DNA of 64,000 bases from positions 16,961,756-17,025,755 of the forward strand of contig CM065690.1 in assembly GCA_017654935.2 (NCBI GenBank), given 5' to 3'. Shown piece by piece: positions 11,812-24,140 of this stretch. The stretch's first letter is position 1, and the number at the start of each line of letters is the position of its first letter. The position numbers and the translations under genes are program-made. Below the pieces are notes generated by a model. The model did no database searches, had not been told where the DNA came from, and saw nothing but the letters and a program-made list of their open reading frames with translations. The DNA is from Phymorhynchus buccinoides (lineage: Eukaryota; Mollusca; Gastropoda; Neogastropoda; Raphitomidae).

Positions 11812-11898
<87 letters not shown>

Positions 11899-11900
11899 GG
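11640..11900. repeat. TCTG/CT and GT microsatellites
   Basis: (TCTG)n and (CT)n, then two GT blocks each ending GTAGGGCTTCTGATTTTAT or a near variant. A further GT run at 12237-12285 and degenerate GT from 12370 to 12800 fill the rest of the intron. Confidence 0.88.
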
Positions 11901-12246
11901 CTTCTGATTTTTATCTCTCAACCCCTGTTAACAATTGTAAGGGATAATTTCACCCCCAGTTTCAAATTTTAAGGGGTCAAAGCGAAAACGTGGGGAAACC
12001 TCCACCTAGCTTCTCGCGCGCACGCATACACACACGCGATTTAAATACAAACGACGTCATTAGCTTATTGAAAAGTAATGACTGCTTACGTACACATGAT
12101 TATTTTAATGCGTCATCGCACCTTCTACTTGATATTTTAAAGGGTAAATATCATGCATGGTTTGAGATTCTAGGGGGTGATTTGAGAGCTCTAGTGCGTA
12201 AATACGCACAATTTGTACGTTTTCAGAAGCCCTGGTGTGTGTGTGC

Positions 12247-12285
<39 letters not shown>

Positions 12286-12883
12286 ATCCATTTAAATTAA
12301 CGTCTATTCACTACTCGTGAAATAAGACGGAGAAAATATTAGTTTTAAAGTATGCTAATGTGTAAGAAACTGTATGCGTGCATGTGAGTGTATATATGCG
12401 CATGTACGTGTACATGTGTGTATGCTTGAATGTGCGCATTCGCGCGCGCGCGCGCGCGTGTGTGTACGTGTGTGTTTGTGCATATTTAAAAATAATTATG
12501 TGTAGGTGTCTTGAGTGTCTGGGTCTATGGATGTGCTCGAGTGCATATGTAAGCATGTGTTGTTCACCCATGCGCGCATGTGTTTCATGTGTAGGCCTAA
12601 TGTGTTTGCATTGTAGCATAGTATGCAGGTCTTCGTGTGTGAGTGGCGTGCGTACATGTGTGTGTGTTAATGTATGTGCGTGGTTGTGAGTGCATGTGTT
12701 GTGTGTAAGTGTTTGTGTGTGTGTGCGCGCGCGCACACGCGTGTGTGTATGTATGCAATTGTGTATGCGCGTCTGCGTGTATATGTGTATGTTTGTGTGT
12801 TTATACATGAGCATGTAAGTAGGCAATAGGCGTACACCCACGCGTTTAATAAATTCTCCCCATCCTTCCACGCACACACACAG

Positions 12884-13213
12884 TTCCTACGCTACTTCAT
12901 CAGCCAAGTGACCGCGCTCTGGAACCTGTGCATCGACAAAGTTCAAACCACCACCACCACCACCACCATCAACCGTACCCCGAAGCATTCCACCGTCTCC
13001 GTTCTCCCTGCGGACAACCCTCCCCCTTCCCAGCCCCAGCCACCCCCTGGCGCGTCTGTCATAGTCCCCCCAGCGGAGGTGGACCCCCTGGCGAACCTCA
13101 ACGCCCACCACTGGAGGCCCTGGGAGCACATCTACTCGCTCAACAAGGTTATGAAGAACCACGTCCCGCTCTACAACCCGTACGGGAAGTACATCGTCAA
13201 GCTTTACTGGATG
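12884..13213 (+). CDS. ADGB: androglobin exon, start of calpain-like domain
   Basis: The largest host exon seen here (110 codons, phase 0-0), between a CACACACACAG acceptor and donor GTGAGT. It starts [15 protein letters not shown], then has a Thr run (seven ACC/ACA codons) and a Pro-rich insert, then the conserved [29 protein letters not shown]. The Pro/Thr insert of about 50 residues is longer than I recall in the vertebrate protein. Calpain-like fold assignment rests on family knowledge. Confidence 0.93.
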
Positions 13214-13384
13214 GTGAGTGTTGAGATGGACGAGAAACCAAACCCTACACGGTACATTCCAACACAATCATTTATTTAGTTGCACGATACGTTGGATTAC
13301 AATGCGGCACGGCATGTCTTCTTCTTCTTCGTCTTCTTCGATCGCTCAGACAGTTTCCTGTCGATTACGAGCACAGATGCGTCG

Positions 13385-13660
13385 TACTGCCGTTATACGC
13401 CTAACTAAGAAATAGTTAGGCCCAAGCAAGTACGACTTCGGCTAGAGGAAATGTTTTTGAAAGTGTTTCGTGAACAAGGCAGGATAATGGACCGGTAAGG
13501 CAGAAAGATAGTGGATGACAGTAAGCAAAGGGAAAAGGCAGAGTCAAAGAGTGACAGCTTAGAGGAAGTTACAAGCACAGAACTTCCAGAAGGTGGGGAA
13601 CTATTTATACAAAAGTCCCCCGGTATCCCCACGGGGGGGGGGGGGGGGGGGGGGGGGCAC
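13385..13660 (+). repeat. dispersed repeat family A, copy 2
   Basis: Same core as the copy at 9317, with an additional head CCTAACTAAGAAATAGTTAG (palindromic) and ...AAGTACGACTTCGGCTAGAG. Ends in a G tract of about 25 bp. Confidence 0.8.
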
Positions 13661-14009
13661 GGTATGGTATGATATGATACAATTCTGCACGATGCAAGAC
13701 ACAACGCTTTAGAAGAGGAAAGTTTAATGAGAAAGTAACCCAACACGATACACTAGGCCTACAACACAGTTCGATAGACTCCGAGTAGGGCATAATGCAA
13801 TCCGATACACTACAAAGCGGCCTTTTTTCTTCTTCTACTGCGTTCCAAGGCATATGACCATAATGGGTAAGGTACGTATGTGTCCGTTTTTTCAGTGTTC
13901 ACTGGTCTCGCCGCTGCATTCATCTGAAACATTTTGATTTCGTAGGAGCTCAGAGCAAACAAATATTTTGAAGATTTAAAAAAAAAAATTAAAGGCCCAT
14001 TCTGCGGCA

Positions 14010-14200
14010 AGTCAGAAAAATAGTAGATCATAGTATTAGTAAGAAAGAGTCAAAGAGAGAGATAGACTAGAGGAAGTTGCTAGCACATAACTTCCAGACG
14101 GTGGGGGAACTACTTGTGCTGAAAGACCCTCCGGTATCCCCACGGAGAGAGACTCGTAAAGGGGGCGGGGTCGTCCATCTCCCCGTATGGAGGCACGAGA
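14010..14200 (+). repeat. dispersed repeat family A, copy 3
   Basis: Truncated at the 5' side. Retains AGAGGAAGTTGCTAGCAC, CCGGTATCCCCACGGAGAGA and GGGGTCGTCCATCTCCCCG. Confidence 0.75.
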
Positions 14201-14328
14201 CTTCCGCCCTATGCCCCGCACAGCGGTAAAATATGATAGGATATAAAACTGTATAGGTTAATGATACGTGTCTGTCTGTCTGTCTGTCTGTCTCTCGGAC
14301 CGTATTTATGTATCTGTGTGTGATCCAG

Positions 14329-14468
14329 GGTTGCTGGCGCAAGATCCTGGTGGATGACCTGATGCCGTTCGACAGGCTGGACCAGCTGCTGCTGCCCGTC
14401 ACCATGCTGTCCTACGAGTTGTGGCCCATGCTGCTGGCCAAGGCCCTCCTCAAAGTGGCCTCCCTGGA
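14329..14468 (+). CDS. ADGB: androglobin exon with GCWRK calpain-like motif
   Basis: A 46-codon exon ending in phase 2, from acceptor GATCCAG to donor GTAAGT. It encodes GCWRKILVDDLMPFD and YELWPMLLAKALLK, the calpain-like core (compare G-W-x-x-V-x-V-D-D-x-L-P in true calpains). Tail-like sequences of this exon recur in the next intron at 15156-15255. Confidence 0.95.
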
Positions 14469-14709
14469 GTAAGTTCCACCATCAGTAGGAAGATCAGGCA
14501 TGGTACATGTAATGGCAGCTCTCTGAAAACAAATTAGGGTTTCATGATATGTTGTCTCTTGGTGTAATCAAGGGAATAAACGCCCTGTATGGTGATCAAA
14601 GGCAATTGCTCTTGAAGGTGAATTCATAAAACTGTTTAAAATTGGGGAAAGGGCGCCCTCAAGTTTAAAACCGCTTCCGATACTTGCTTTTCTGCATTCA
14701 CTTTTATCT

Positions 14710-14887
14710 GGATTCAGAGAATTCTCTGAAAATTAATATGCCTTGAAGATTTGCACACTTTCAGAAGATCGAAAACTGCTGACCGAGGATTTGTTTGTGG
14801 ATTCAGAGAATTCTCTGAATATTACTATGCCTTGACTATTTGCACATTATTAGAAGATCGAAAACTGCTGACAGAGGATTTGTTTGT
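14710..14887 (+). repeat. 89-bp tandem duplication
   Basis: Two units starting GGATTCAGAGAATTCTCTGA (with the palindrome AGAGAATTCTCT), each ending GAGGATTTGTTTGT. Confidence 0.9.
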
Positions 14888-15155
14888 GGTACCATTAGCA
14901 TTGTATATGGGTGTAATATTGTGACTGGCAAATTAGCAGTTTAATATAATTTGTCTAAGAATTGACGTGTTAGAAACTGATTTTTAATGCTGCCCTTCCA
15001 CTCTATTGGATCTTCATGGGTCCTATGAGTTCGGTTTTCAGAGGATTGGACATCTGGCTGTTCTGATGCCTGAAGTTGTTTTTGGTCAAAGAGGCCTCCT
15101 TTTGCGAAAATAAAAAAATCTCTTCAAAATGAATCTCATTTGAGTAACGTTTCAC

Positions 15156-15255
15156 AAGGCCTCCCTTGAGTAAGTTCTGTCACTTCAATGTGGTCTCCCT
15201 TGAATAAGTTTATTTTTGTTTAACCAGCAAAGTGGTCTCCCTTGAGTGTTGTAAG
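15156..15255 (+). repeat. decayed copies of an androglobin exon tail plus donor
   Basis: Three pieces (GGCCTCCCTTGAGTAAGTTC, GTGGTCTCCCTTGAATAAGT, AAAGTGGTCTCCCTTGAGT) resemble the end of the upstream exon and its donor (AAAGTGGCCTCCCTGGAGTA at 14452-14471). Confidence 0.6.
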
Positions 15256-15370
15256 CCATAACCCAGAAATTGATGCCCAGATGTATCAAACTCCAGATAC
15301 ATCTGGGCATGGTTAACTTGGTGGTTAACTAGCTTAATGATGACCCTACTGTGTTGTCCCGTGTGGTCAG

Positions 15371-15460
15371 TTACGGTGGTGGTAACCCCGGACAGGAGTT
15401 CGGGGACGTGCTCATCGTACACAACCTGACTGGATGGTTACCGGAGGCCATTCCCCTGCA
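15371..15460 (+). CDS. ADGB: androglobin exon with LTGWLPE block
   Basis: A 90-bp exon that takes one base to complete a split Asp codon and ends in phase 2 at donor GTGAGT. It encodes YGGGNPGQEFGDVLIVHNLTGWLPEAIPL. GDVLIVHNLTGWLPE is a strong androglobin match. Confidence 0.93.
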
Positions 15461-15563
15461 GTGAGTATGCGTCCTCTTCTCGCCTTAATATTCTCTCATC
15501 AGCCTTTAAAAAAAAGGCTTTACATTATTTTTATCTTTACAATCCGATTATATGATTGTCTTT

Positions 15564-15810
15564 GGCTGCGTGCACATTTACGAAGACTTCCGCACGGAAA
15601 CACGTCCGCAATCCGCCCAAACCCCCAACAACCAACAACACAAAAAACCACCCAACAACCTGGAAGTAATAAATATGAATGGGTGTGTGCATACACGCTG
15701 AAACCCATCTACATATTCCAATCACTTATTTCTTATTTTCTTTTACTTTATTTGCGGATCGCGTATGGGTTTCCGTACGGAAGTTTTCGTAAATGTGCAC
15801 AGACCCTTAA
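15564..15810. mobile_element. foldback MITE with GTGCACATTTACGAA arms
   Basis: Arms GTGCACATTTACGAAGACTT / AAGTTTTCGTAAATGTGCAC plus CCGYACGGAAAC, separated by about 130 bp. Target duplication unclear. Confidence 0.72.
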
Positions 15811-16068
15811 GCTTTGCAGTCATATGTGTACTTCGCCAATTGTGCAATTTTCAAACACGTTAGGTTGCTGACGCAGACATAGAAATATGAAAGTTTAAAA
15901 TACTCTATTGTCCATAAATGTTAAAACGCGTACAATTGAATCCGATGTTTTTAAGGGAGAACAGCCATAGCTTAGAGAGATTGACGGATGGTGTTATAAT
16001 GTGTGAACATAATCATTCAACCATTTTGGAGGTAAGCGAAGAAAATTTGTTTAGGCTATGTTAACAGT

Positions 16069-16273
16069 CAGGGCTCCCAGGGACCCCCATTTGGGTGTCT
16101 ATGAAGCACTAAAATTCTCAAGGACCCTCTAAGAGAATGCAGGGGGTCCCAGGGATGCACTAAAAAATTCTGTTTAGCTTTCACAATGCCACTGCGACCC
16201 TCTATCCTGCCTCTAGGACCCTCTATACTGTAAGTAAAGGAGTCCCTGTTTTGCGGGACGATTGGGAGCCCTG
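16069..16273. mobile_element. MITE, CAGGGCTCCC termini, 5-bp TSD
   Basis: 205 bp with CAGGGCTCCCAGGGACC at one end and GGGAGCCCTG at the other, flanked by ACAGT on both sides. Same family as 9296-9934, here without an insert. Contains internal GGACCCTCT repeats. Confidence 0.82.
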
Positions 16274-17120
16274 ACAGTTAAAAAAAATCATACATAAGAA
16301 TGGGTGCATTGCTGTGGCTGGCAGTACCCCTCCCTGTTACTCTGCGGGTCAAGTGCTGGACAAGTACTACAGCCTGCTGACCACTCGCAACGTCATCATG
16401 TGTAGTAGGGACAACGGCCAGAGGCAAGCCTTGATTATATGAATGCCCTATTCAAGGGATCCTTTCAGTTTTAGAATCGCTTGTTGGACATCACGTTCTG
16501 TTGAATTTCCCTGATTATGTGCATTCCTTTCGTCAGCTATGACGCAATTCTGGGAGACATTTTGTGTTGCTTCAAATATGCAGTTTATATGTTTTTGTTT
16601 GCTTGTTTTGTTGTTGCTTGATTTTTTTATTTGAAAACCTTCCCCTTGGTTCAATATTCTTTTTTAAATCCCATCAAAGTTTATTTATTATAATTCTGCA
16701 CTATCACCAACATAACCACGAATGGTATTCATAGCATAAATGCACAGGCATGCGCACATGCACTCATATACCGGTAAGCATTCATTCGGGATGATGCACA
16801 CACAAACACTCAACATATGCATGCATGTATCTGTGTGGTGCACAGTTTTGCACATTGCTCACACACTCGAGAGTACTTTTGCTCTCACACACATATGACA
16901 TCCACATACATAGGCACATAAACATGCATGCAATCGAATATGCACACATTTCTAGTCAATATGACACCCACACACCCACTGTAGGAGTTACATTCAGATA
17001 AAACTGCTCCTTACTTGATTCAATATTAGTTTTTGTACTCTTGACGATGCTGGTTTTTTCAAAACTTATAATTTTCAGTTTGAAAATTTGTTGTTTGATG
17101 TTTGAAAAAAATAACAACAA

Positions 17121-17445
17121 GCAAACAAATATTGCCTTATCCCGCCACTCTTTTTCAAGACCAGCATGATGCATCGTGTTATAGAATCTTTTCTTTTTCT
17201 TAGACTTATGACAGGTTGCTACCAACTAGCATCGTGTGTCTTTCTTAATTGTGCTCAGACCACACAAATGCAGGAATCGAGAGTCAAACAAATATTGCCT
17301 TATTGATTGAGTTATTCTGCCAGTCTCTTTCAAGACCAGCATGATGCATCGTGCTAGAGAATCTTTTCTTTTTAGAGACTTATGACAGGTTGCTACCAAC
17401 TAGCATCGTATGTCTCAGACCCCACAAATGCAGGAATCGAGAGTC
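17121..17445 (+). repeat. 163-bp tandem duplication
   Basis: Two units with CAAACAAATATTGCCTTAT, CAAGACCAGCATGATGCATC, GACAGGTTGCTACCAACTAG and ATGCAGGAATCGAGAGTC, about 90 percent identical. Confidence 0.9.
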
Positions 17446-18078
17446 TACACTGTCCGTGATAGTAATTAAGATATAATAAGAAACAGAATGATGTTTTATT
17501 ACGTAATTTTCTCTTTCATTGCAACAGTCTCATTCGTAATCGTCAAATTTGAAGTTAGATTTTTTTTTTTATTGTGGATGTGCATGCTTTTGAATCGTGG
17601 AATTAATTTTTGTTCATATGGTTTAATTTTCTTGTAATCTGTTTCAGTTTTTATCTGTTAAATTGTCTACGTATATGTTATTGTGTTGGACATTTTTAAA
17701 GATTAAACTATTTAGTTGTCCGTGGAGTTCCAACTTTAAATATTGGCACACGTACTCATCCATTGACAGTGTTTGGTTGTAGGTGGACGTAGGCCTACTC
17801 CTAGATTGCAATCTTGATCGTTCCCGGTTTGTTTTTCACCTTCTTGGCTCTTTGTCTCTTATTTTCTGCCTTTTTCTGCTTGCGTGTCTCTAGCATTGTT
17901 TTATGTTGATTTGTGGTCTCTGTCTAGTCTTTCATGTACATTTTTCACTTCAAGCCCGTTTCATTTTTGTTGTTGTGCACGAGATTATTCACATGAAAAT
18001 GCAATGTTTTAGTTATTCTTGAGATTGTCTCTTTTCCCTTCGAGGTATTGTTTCTAATATAATAATGCATGTGTCCAG

Positions 18079-18115
18079 TGTGTGTGTGTGCACATGTGTA
18101 TGTGTGTGTGTATGT

Positions 18116-18166
<51 letters not shown>

Positions 18167-18850
18167 TGTGTGTTGTGCGTGTATTCGATGTATACTCACA
18201 ACTGTGCATGTGTGCGTGTTTGTATTTGTATATGTGTGTGTGTGCATGTGCGTGTGTGTGTTTGTTTGTGCATATGCGTGTGTTCGTGCGTGCGTGCATG
18301 TATGTGTGTGTGCGCGTCTGTCTTGTATATGTGCGTTCATGCGCGTCTCTGTCTGGATGTGTCTCTGTGAGTGTGCGTGCATCCTTGCACGTGTGATTGT
18401 ATCAGCGTGTGTCTGTTTCTACGGGCACGCGCGCGCATGTGTGTGCATGTGTGTGTGTGTGTGTCTGTCTTGTGTCTGTGTCTATCTGTTTCTGTTTGTG
18501 CGTGCATGAACGTGTTTCCTACAGAAACAATCACCTGCCTGCTTCTTCGTGCGCTTACGTGTCTGCGTCTGTTTACGTGCATGCGTGCGTGAGTGAGTGC
18601 GCGCGTGCGTGCGTGTGTGTGTGTGTGTGTGTGCACGCGTGTGCGCCCGCGCCTTGTATCCGTGTTCCTGTCTGTGTTTCTATCTGTGCATGCGTGTGCA
18701 TGCAGACATACATACATAATACATGCATGCATACATACATACATACATACATACACACACGCATGCATGCATGCATACATACATACATACATACATACAT
18801 ACATACATACATACATACATAATTACATACATACATACATACATACATGC
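18079..18850. repeat. GT-rich and CATA microsatellites
   Basis: Degenerate (GT)n with GCGC patches to about 18690, then (CATA)n with CATG blocks to 18848, ending 18 bp before an androglobin exon. Confidence 0.9.
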
Positions 18851-18866
18851 TTGTTTTCCCCCACAG

Positions 18867-18999
18867 ACACAGTCACCTGCAGGAGACGTGGGAGCTGCTG
18901 AAGGCCTTGTTGCCGGAGTGGCAGCTTCCCGAGGTGACGGAGCCCCCCAAGGCTGAGGACATCACCCAGGACCTATCCATGTCCCCACCTGGCCTCAAT
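18867..18999 (+). CDS. ADGB: androglobin exon with WELLK block
   Basis: A 133-bp exon (phase 2 in, phase 0 out) from acceptor CCCCCACAG to donor GTAAGC. It encodes HSHLQETWELLKALLPEW followed by an acidic/Pro segment ending SPPGLN. It is the last exon before the 21.9-kb intron that holds the Polinton. A CATA tetranucleotide array of about 130 bp ends close upstream of the acceptor. Confidence 0.92.
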
Positions 19000-19264
19000 G
19001 TAAGCACACTCCCCCGTGGGGATACCAGGGGTGGGGATCTTTTCATGTCCGGAGGTGCCGGTCATAAGCCATTGACCTATTAACATTGAAAATGTCATAT
19101 TGTGTTGTCCCCGGCCCCGTCAGGACACATGATTAACATTTTAATTAACATTGGCATGCTTTGTCTTATTGATTTCTGCAAGAAACAGGACATTGTCCTA
19201 TTGATTTCCCTTGTCTCAGGAAAGTTTTTTCCTATCACTTTTCCATCCTCGGTACATCACTGCT

Positions 19265-21355
19265 GAGTGAGACTATCTTAAGACTTTACTCTTCAACGTT
19301 ATTATGCCTCAGAGAATCCTCATTGTCATTTCTTGCATTATTAGCAAAAACTATCTTAAGACTTGACTCTTCAACGTTATTATGCCTCAGAGAATCTTCA
19401 TTGTCATTTCTTGCATTATTATCAAAGACTATCTTAAGACTTGACTCTTCGACGTTATTATGCCTCAGAGAATCCTCATTGTCATTTCTTGCATTATTAT
19501 CAAAGACTATCTTAAGACTTGACTCTTCAACGTTATTATGCCTCAGAGAATCCTCATTGTCATTTCTCGCCATTATTATCAAAGACTATCTTAAGACTTG
19601 ACTCTTCAACGTTATTATGCCTCAGAGAATCCTCATTGTCATTTCTTGCATTATTATCAAAGACTATCTTAAGACTTGACTCTTCAACGTTATTATGCCT
19701 CAGAGAATCCTCATTGTCATTTCTTGCATTATTATCAAAGACTATCTTAAGACTTGACTCTTCGACATTATTATGCCTCAGAGAATCCTCATTGTCATTT
19801 CTCGCCATTATTAGCAAAGACTATCTTAAGACTTGACTCTTCAACGTTATTATGCCTCAGAGAATCTTCATTGTCATTTCTCGCCATTATTAGCAAAGAC
19901 TATCTTAAGACTTGACTCTTCAACGTTATTATGCCTCAGAGAATCCTCATTGTCATTTCTCGCCATTATTAGCAAAGACTATCTTAAGACTTGACTCTTC
20001 AACGTTATTATGCCTCAGAGAATCCTCATTGTCATTTCTTGCCATTATTATTATCAAAGACTATCTTAAGAAAGACTATCTTAAGACTTGACTCTTCAAC
20101 GTTATTATGCCTCAGAGAATCTTCATTGTCATTTCTTGCATTATCAAAGACTATCTTAAGACTTGACTCTTCTACATTATTATGCCTCAGAGAATCCTCA
20201 TTGTCATTTCTTGCATTATTATCAAAGACTATCTTAAGACTTGACTCTTCGACATTATTATGCCTCAGAGAATCCTCATTGTCATTTCTTGCCATTATTA
20301 TTATCAAAGACTATCTTAAGACTTGACTCTTCGACATTATTATGCCTCAGAGAATCCTCATTGTCATTTCTCGCCATTATTATCAAAGACTATCTTAAGA
20401 CTTGACTCTTCGACATTATTATGCCTCAGAGAATCCTCATTGTCATTTCTCGCCATTATTATCAAAGACTATCTTAAGACTTGACTCTTCAACGTTATTA
20501 TGCCTCAGAGAATCCTCATTGTCATTTCTCGCCATTATTATCAAAGACTATCTTAAGACTTGACTCTTCAACGTTATTATGCCTCAGAGAATCTTCATTG
20601 TCATTTCTTGCATTATTATCAAAGACTATCTTAAGACTTGACTCTTCAACGTTATTATGCCTCAGAGAATCCTCATTGTCATTTCTCGCCATTATTATCA
20701 AAGACTATCTTAAGACTTGACTCTTCAACGTTACTATGCCTCAGAGAATCCTCATTGTCATTTCTTGCCATTATTATTATCAAAGACTATCTTAAGACTT
20801 TACTCTTCAACGTTATTATGCCTCAGAGAATCCTCATTGTCATTTCTCGCCATTATTATTATCAAAGACTATCTTAAGACTTGACTCTTCAACGTTATTA
20901 TGCCTCAGAGAATCCTCATTGTCATTTCTTGCCATTATTATTATCAAAGACTATCTTAAGACTTGACTCTTCAACGTTATTATGCCTCAGAGAATCCTCA
21001 TTGTCATTTCTCGCCATTATTATCAAAGACTATCTTAAGACTTGACTCTTCAACGTTATTATGCCTCAGAGAATCCTCATTGTCATTTCTTGCCATTATT
21101 ATCAAAGACTATCTTAAGACTTGACTCTTCAACGTTATTATGCCTCAGAGAATCCTCATTGTCATTTCTCGCCATTATTATCAAAGACTATCTTAAGACT
21201 TGACTCTTCAACGTTGTTATGCCTTAGAGAGAATATTCATTGTCATTTCTCGCCATTATTAGCAAAGACTATCTTAAGACTTGACTCTTCAACGTTATTA
21301 TGCCTCACAGAATCTTAATTGTCATTTCTCGCCATTATTAGAAAAAAACTATCTT
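19265..21355 (+). repeat. minisatellite, 78-82-bp unit, about 26 copies
   Basis: Unit: CTATCTTAAGACTTGACTCT, TCAACGTTATTATGCCTCAG, AGAATCCTCATTGTCATTTC, TCGCCATTATTATCAAAGA. Variation is mainly CTTGCA against CTCGCCA and in the number of TTA triplets. Purely tandem, with no unique spacers. Confidence 0.95.
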
Positions 21356-21933
21356 TAGACCTGACTAAAGTACCTTCTGGCAAAATTGTAGCCCTCGAAA
21401 TATTTCCTTCGCATCTATTACGTACGAAAACAAATGTCTCTTTGAAGTAAAAAAAAACCCACCCACACCCAAACACAAAAACCCTAATAGATGACGGTGT
21501 GTTGAGTTTGACTGATCAATTTTGACAAATTGATTGATCACATTCGATGTGGAATTTATGTGGAAACTTGCACGTGACAAGCCGTTCAATACTGCACACG
21601 GAAGTCTTCCAATCCGATTTTTAAGTAATTTGTTTTGTAATTTTTGTTTGTTTTGTTTTTGTGTGTGTGTATTGGAAGCTTTAAGGTTTGGGTTAGGGAT
21701 AAGGTTAGGATCAGTTTTGTGTCAGTTTGAGTAGTTAAAAGATACACATTCCAAACTTTCGCGGAAAACCCACATTGTCACGAGACTGACGTAATTGTTC
21801 ATATTTAGGGCGTCCTTTCCATATTTGGAGGGACTCTATGTGCAGTATTGAAGGTCTTGTGTGCACGTGACCCCCAGGTCCATAGCACCACTAATAGTGG
21901 AAAAAATAAAGGCAGAATTGTACATTTTTAAGC

Positions 21934-22152
21934 AACAAGCATGACATTTGGTATGATGGTATCTTATGGTGTGTTTATCAATTCCTGACGCAGGGACATT
22001 TGGAATTTAGCCTTTAACCCTTTCAGTACCAAGTGTATTTTTTGGGTGGACAAAACAATTCAAGTGGTATGCATTTTCATAAAACAAGCATGACATTTGG
22101 CATGATAGGTTCTTATGGCATGTTTATTGATTTCTGATGGGGGGACATTTCG
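21934..22152 (+). repeat. pair of direct repeats of about 70 bp
   Basis: AACAAGCATGACATTTGG...TCTTATGG.GTGTTTAT...GGGACATTT at 21934-22002 and again at 22083-22152. Confidence 0.8.
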
Positions 22153-22419
22153 AGGGTTACCTGCCAGATATATCGACAAAAATGAGTTTTTCATTTTTTT
22201 TCATAGAAACACTCTAAAAGATGCTATCAGATGTTTTAGGCGATATGACTTGTAAATTGTGAGTTATTAATGCTACCATCCAAGAACTGACCAAACCCCT
22301 GCAACCCAGATCATGAGATATCCGAATGTATCCTTCATCTTACCAACAAAAATCTAAAACTTCAAATTTCGCCCTCGCTGAAGTAGTATATAACGCTTTC
22401 AACTTGTTCAGCGTGTGCT

Positions 22420-22560
22420 CGTGCAATATTCTGATCGCTTCTTTGCGTTTTGGCTAAGACAGTGATTCAGGAATATAAATTTTTGTTTATACCCTGGTTG
22501 GTTTGTTCAGCCCGTCGTACATGGCGAAAGCCGATACGCGACGTTAAACTGAACTTCCAT
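22420..22560 (+). mobile_element. U2-snRNA-headed SINE, copy 1
   Basis: 141-bp element between 11-bp direct repeats CAGCGTGTGCT (22409-22419 and 22561-22571). From 22434 it reads like the 5' end of U2 snRNA (ATCGCTTCT...TTTTGGCTAAGA, with a few changes), then an unrelated body (CAGTGATTCAGGAATATAAA) and a tail ending CGCGACGTTAAACTGAAC. The duplications show LINE-type retroposition. Confidence 0.88.
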
Positions 22561-22785
22561 CAGCGTGTGCTGAGCAGACACTTTAGTCTTACAACTGACC
22601 GGCTGATCAGATGACAACTGAGGAATGTCTGATCAGTCGGAAGGAATTCAGTCACAAGGGCCTCCAACTTGGACCAGACAGTGACTTGTGACCATATAAC
22701 ATAGGCGCGTGTTTGATTTGAAAGACTAGGGTCATATAACCACAGACTGTAATGGGACGTCTTGTGAGTCACGTGAGCTAGTGGC

Positions 22786-22850
<65 letters not shown>

Positions 22851-22871
22851 CTCATTGCTAAATTAATCGGC

Positions 22872-22921
<50 letters not shown>

Positions 22922-22947
22922 CTCACTCATTGCTAAATTTAATCGGC

Positions 22948-22992
<45 letters not shown>
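22786..22992. repeat. three CT blocks with a conserved spacer
   Basis: (CT)n blocks separated twice by CACTCATTGCTAAATT..AATCGGCAA, so the whole block-plus-spacer unit was duplicated. Confidence 0.9.
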
Positions 22993-22994
<2 letters not shown>

Positions 22995-23460
22995 CACGTG
23001 TTTTGTTTGTCTTTAATCAGCATAACAGTTTTCATTCTAGTGAATTGCCAATGTTAGAGAGTAAACAATATTGTTCATACATTCGTACGTTTTCGTGGGA
23101 TTACATGTCATGCAGATACTGTTCACTTTTCCATTCCAATCCTGCTTACCACCCCCCTCCCTTTCCCCCCATTTTAATTACCCCTGGTATTTCATTACCG
23201 CCTGGTATGCAGTACTGCGGTATAGTAGTGGACCAAACAGCAAGGAACTCACAAAGATCACAAGGGCGGTAATGCTGACACTTGTTTGATGCCTACATCA
23301 CAAACGATGGGTCACCTAAAAGCTATCGAACTTGTCTGTCTCTCAATCTCTGTCTGTCTGTCTGAATCTTTCTGTCTGTTTGTCCATCTCTTTCTGTTTG
23401 TCTGTCTGTCTGTTTGTCTCTTTCTGTCTGTCTATCTCTTTCTGTCAGTCTGCCTGTCAG

Positions 23461-23496
<36 letters not shown>

Positions 23497-24135
23497 GCGC
23501 ACACACACACACGCGCACATATTGAAATGTGTATGTTATTTTTTCTCGTGTTTCTTTGTCTGTCATTCCTTTTTTTGGTAAGTCTGCCCACTCTGCAAAT
23601 TACCATTATCTCATAAATATCACAAGAGGCAAAAGCTCTTTTCAGCAATACAGCACCTTCCACACCTCTAGTTTAGCCCCTATCTCTTCATTCACCAACT
23701 AACCTTTTATTTTCTTACAAACTATTATTTTGTGTCTGCCCTTAAATCGCATATCCACACAAGGGCAATATCGTACAATAAAATCTTATTGATTATCAGT
23801 TGTAGGCCTACATAATACTGTATTTTTTTCCCGAGTAGGGTAGGAGTGTAAGGCGTTTGTTTACTTCATAACATTTTATTTTTACTCTGAATATCTAAAT
23901 GTTCCTGTTCAATTGTTATCAAACTCGTACATCAAAGTGTTTGTTGTAAAAACAAGCGCGAAATCGCAATAGTTTGTGGCACGCGGTCTATTTTTACCAC
24001 TCCAATCATGAGTTACCTCCCCTGGCTTTTCAATAATTTGAATCTGTAAACCAGAATGTTATCTCTGCACCATTTCGTAACTTTTTATATCTTTTGGAAA
24101 ACATTTAAAACTATGTATCCTACTTATACTCATCA
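22993..24135. other. intronic sequence left of the Polinton
   Basis: Contains a (TCTG)n/(CA)n microsatellite at 23335-23518; otherwise AT-rich with nothing recognised. Confidence 0.5.
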
Positions 24136-24140
24136 AAAGA

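Noticed and set aside
14329..15460. active calpain protease assignment
   Set aside because: The exons match androglobin's calpain-like region. I could not place a convincing Cys-His-Asn triad, so no protease activity is claimed.
16318..16440. open GC-rich stretch (VLDKYYSLLTTRNVIMCSRD)
   Set aside because: No clear acceptor or donor in phase, and the flanking androglobin exons join perfectly without it. It may be an old retrocopy fragment.
19265..21355. CRISPR-like regular repeats
   Set aside because: Units are directly tandem with no unique spacers, inside a eukaryotic intron; it is a minisatellite.
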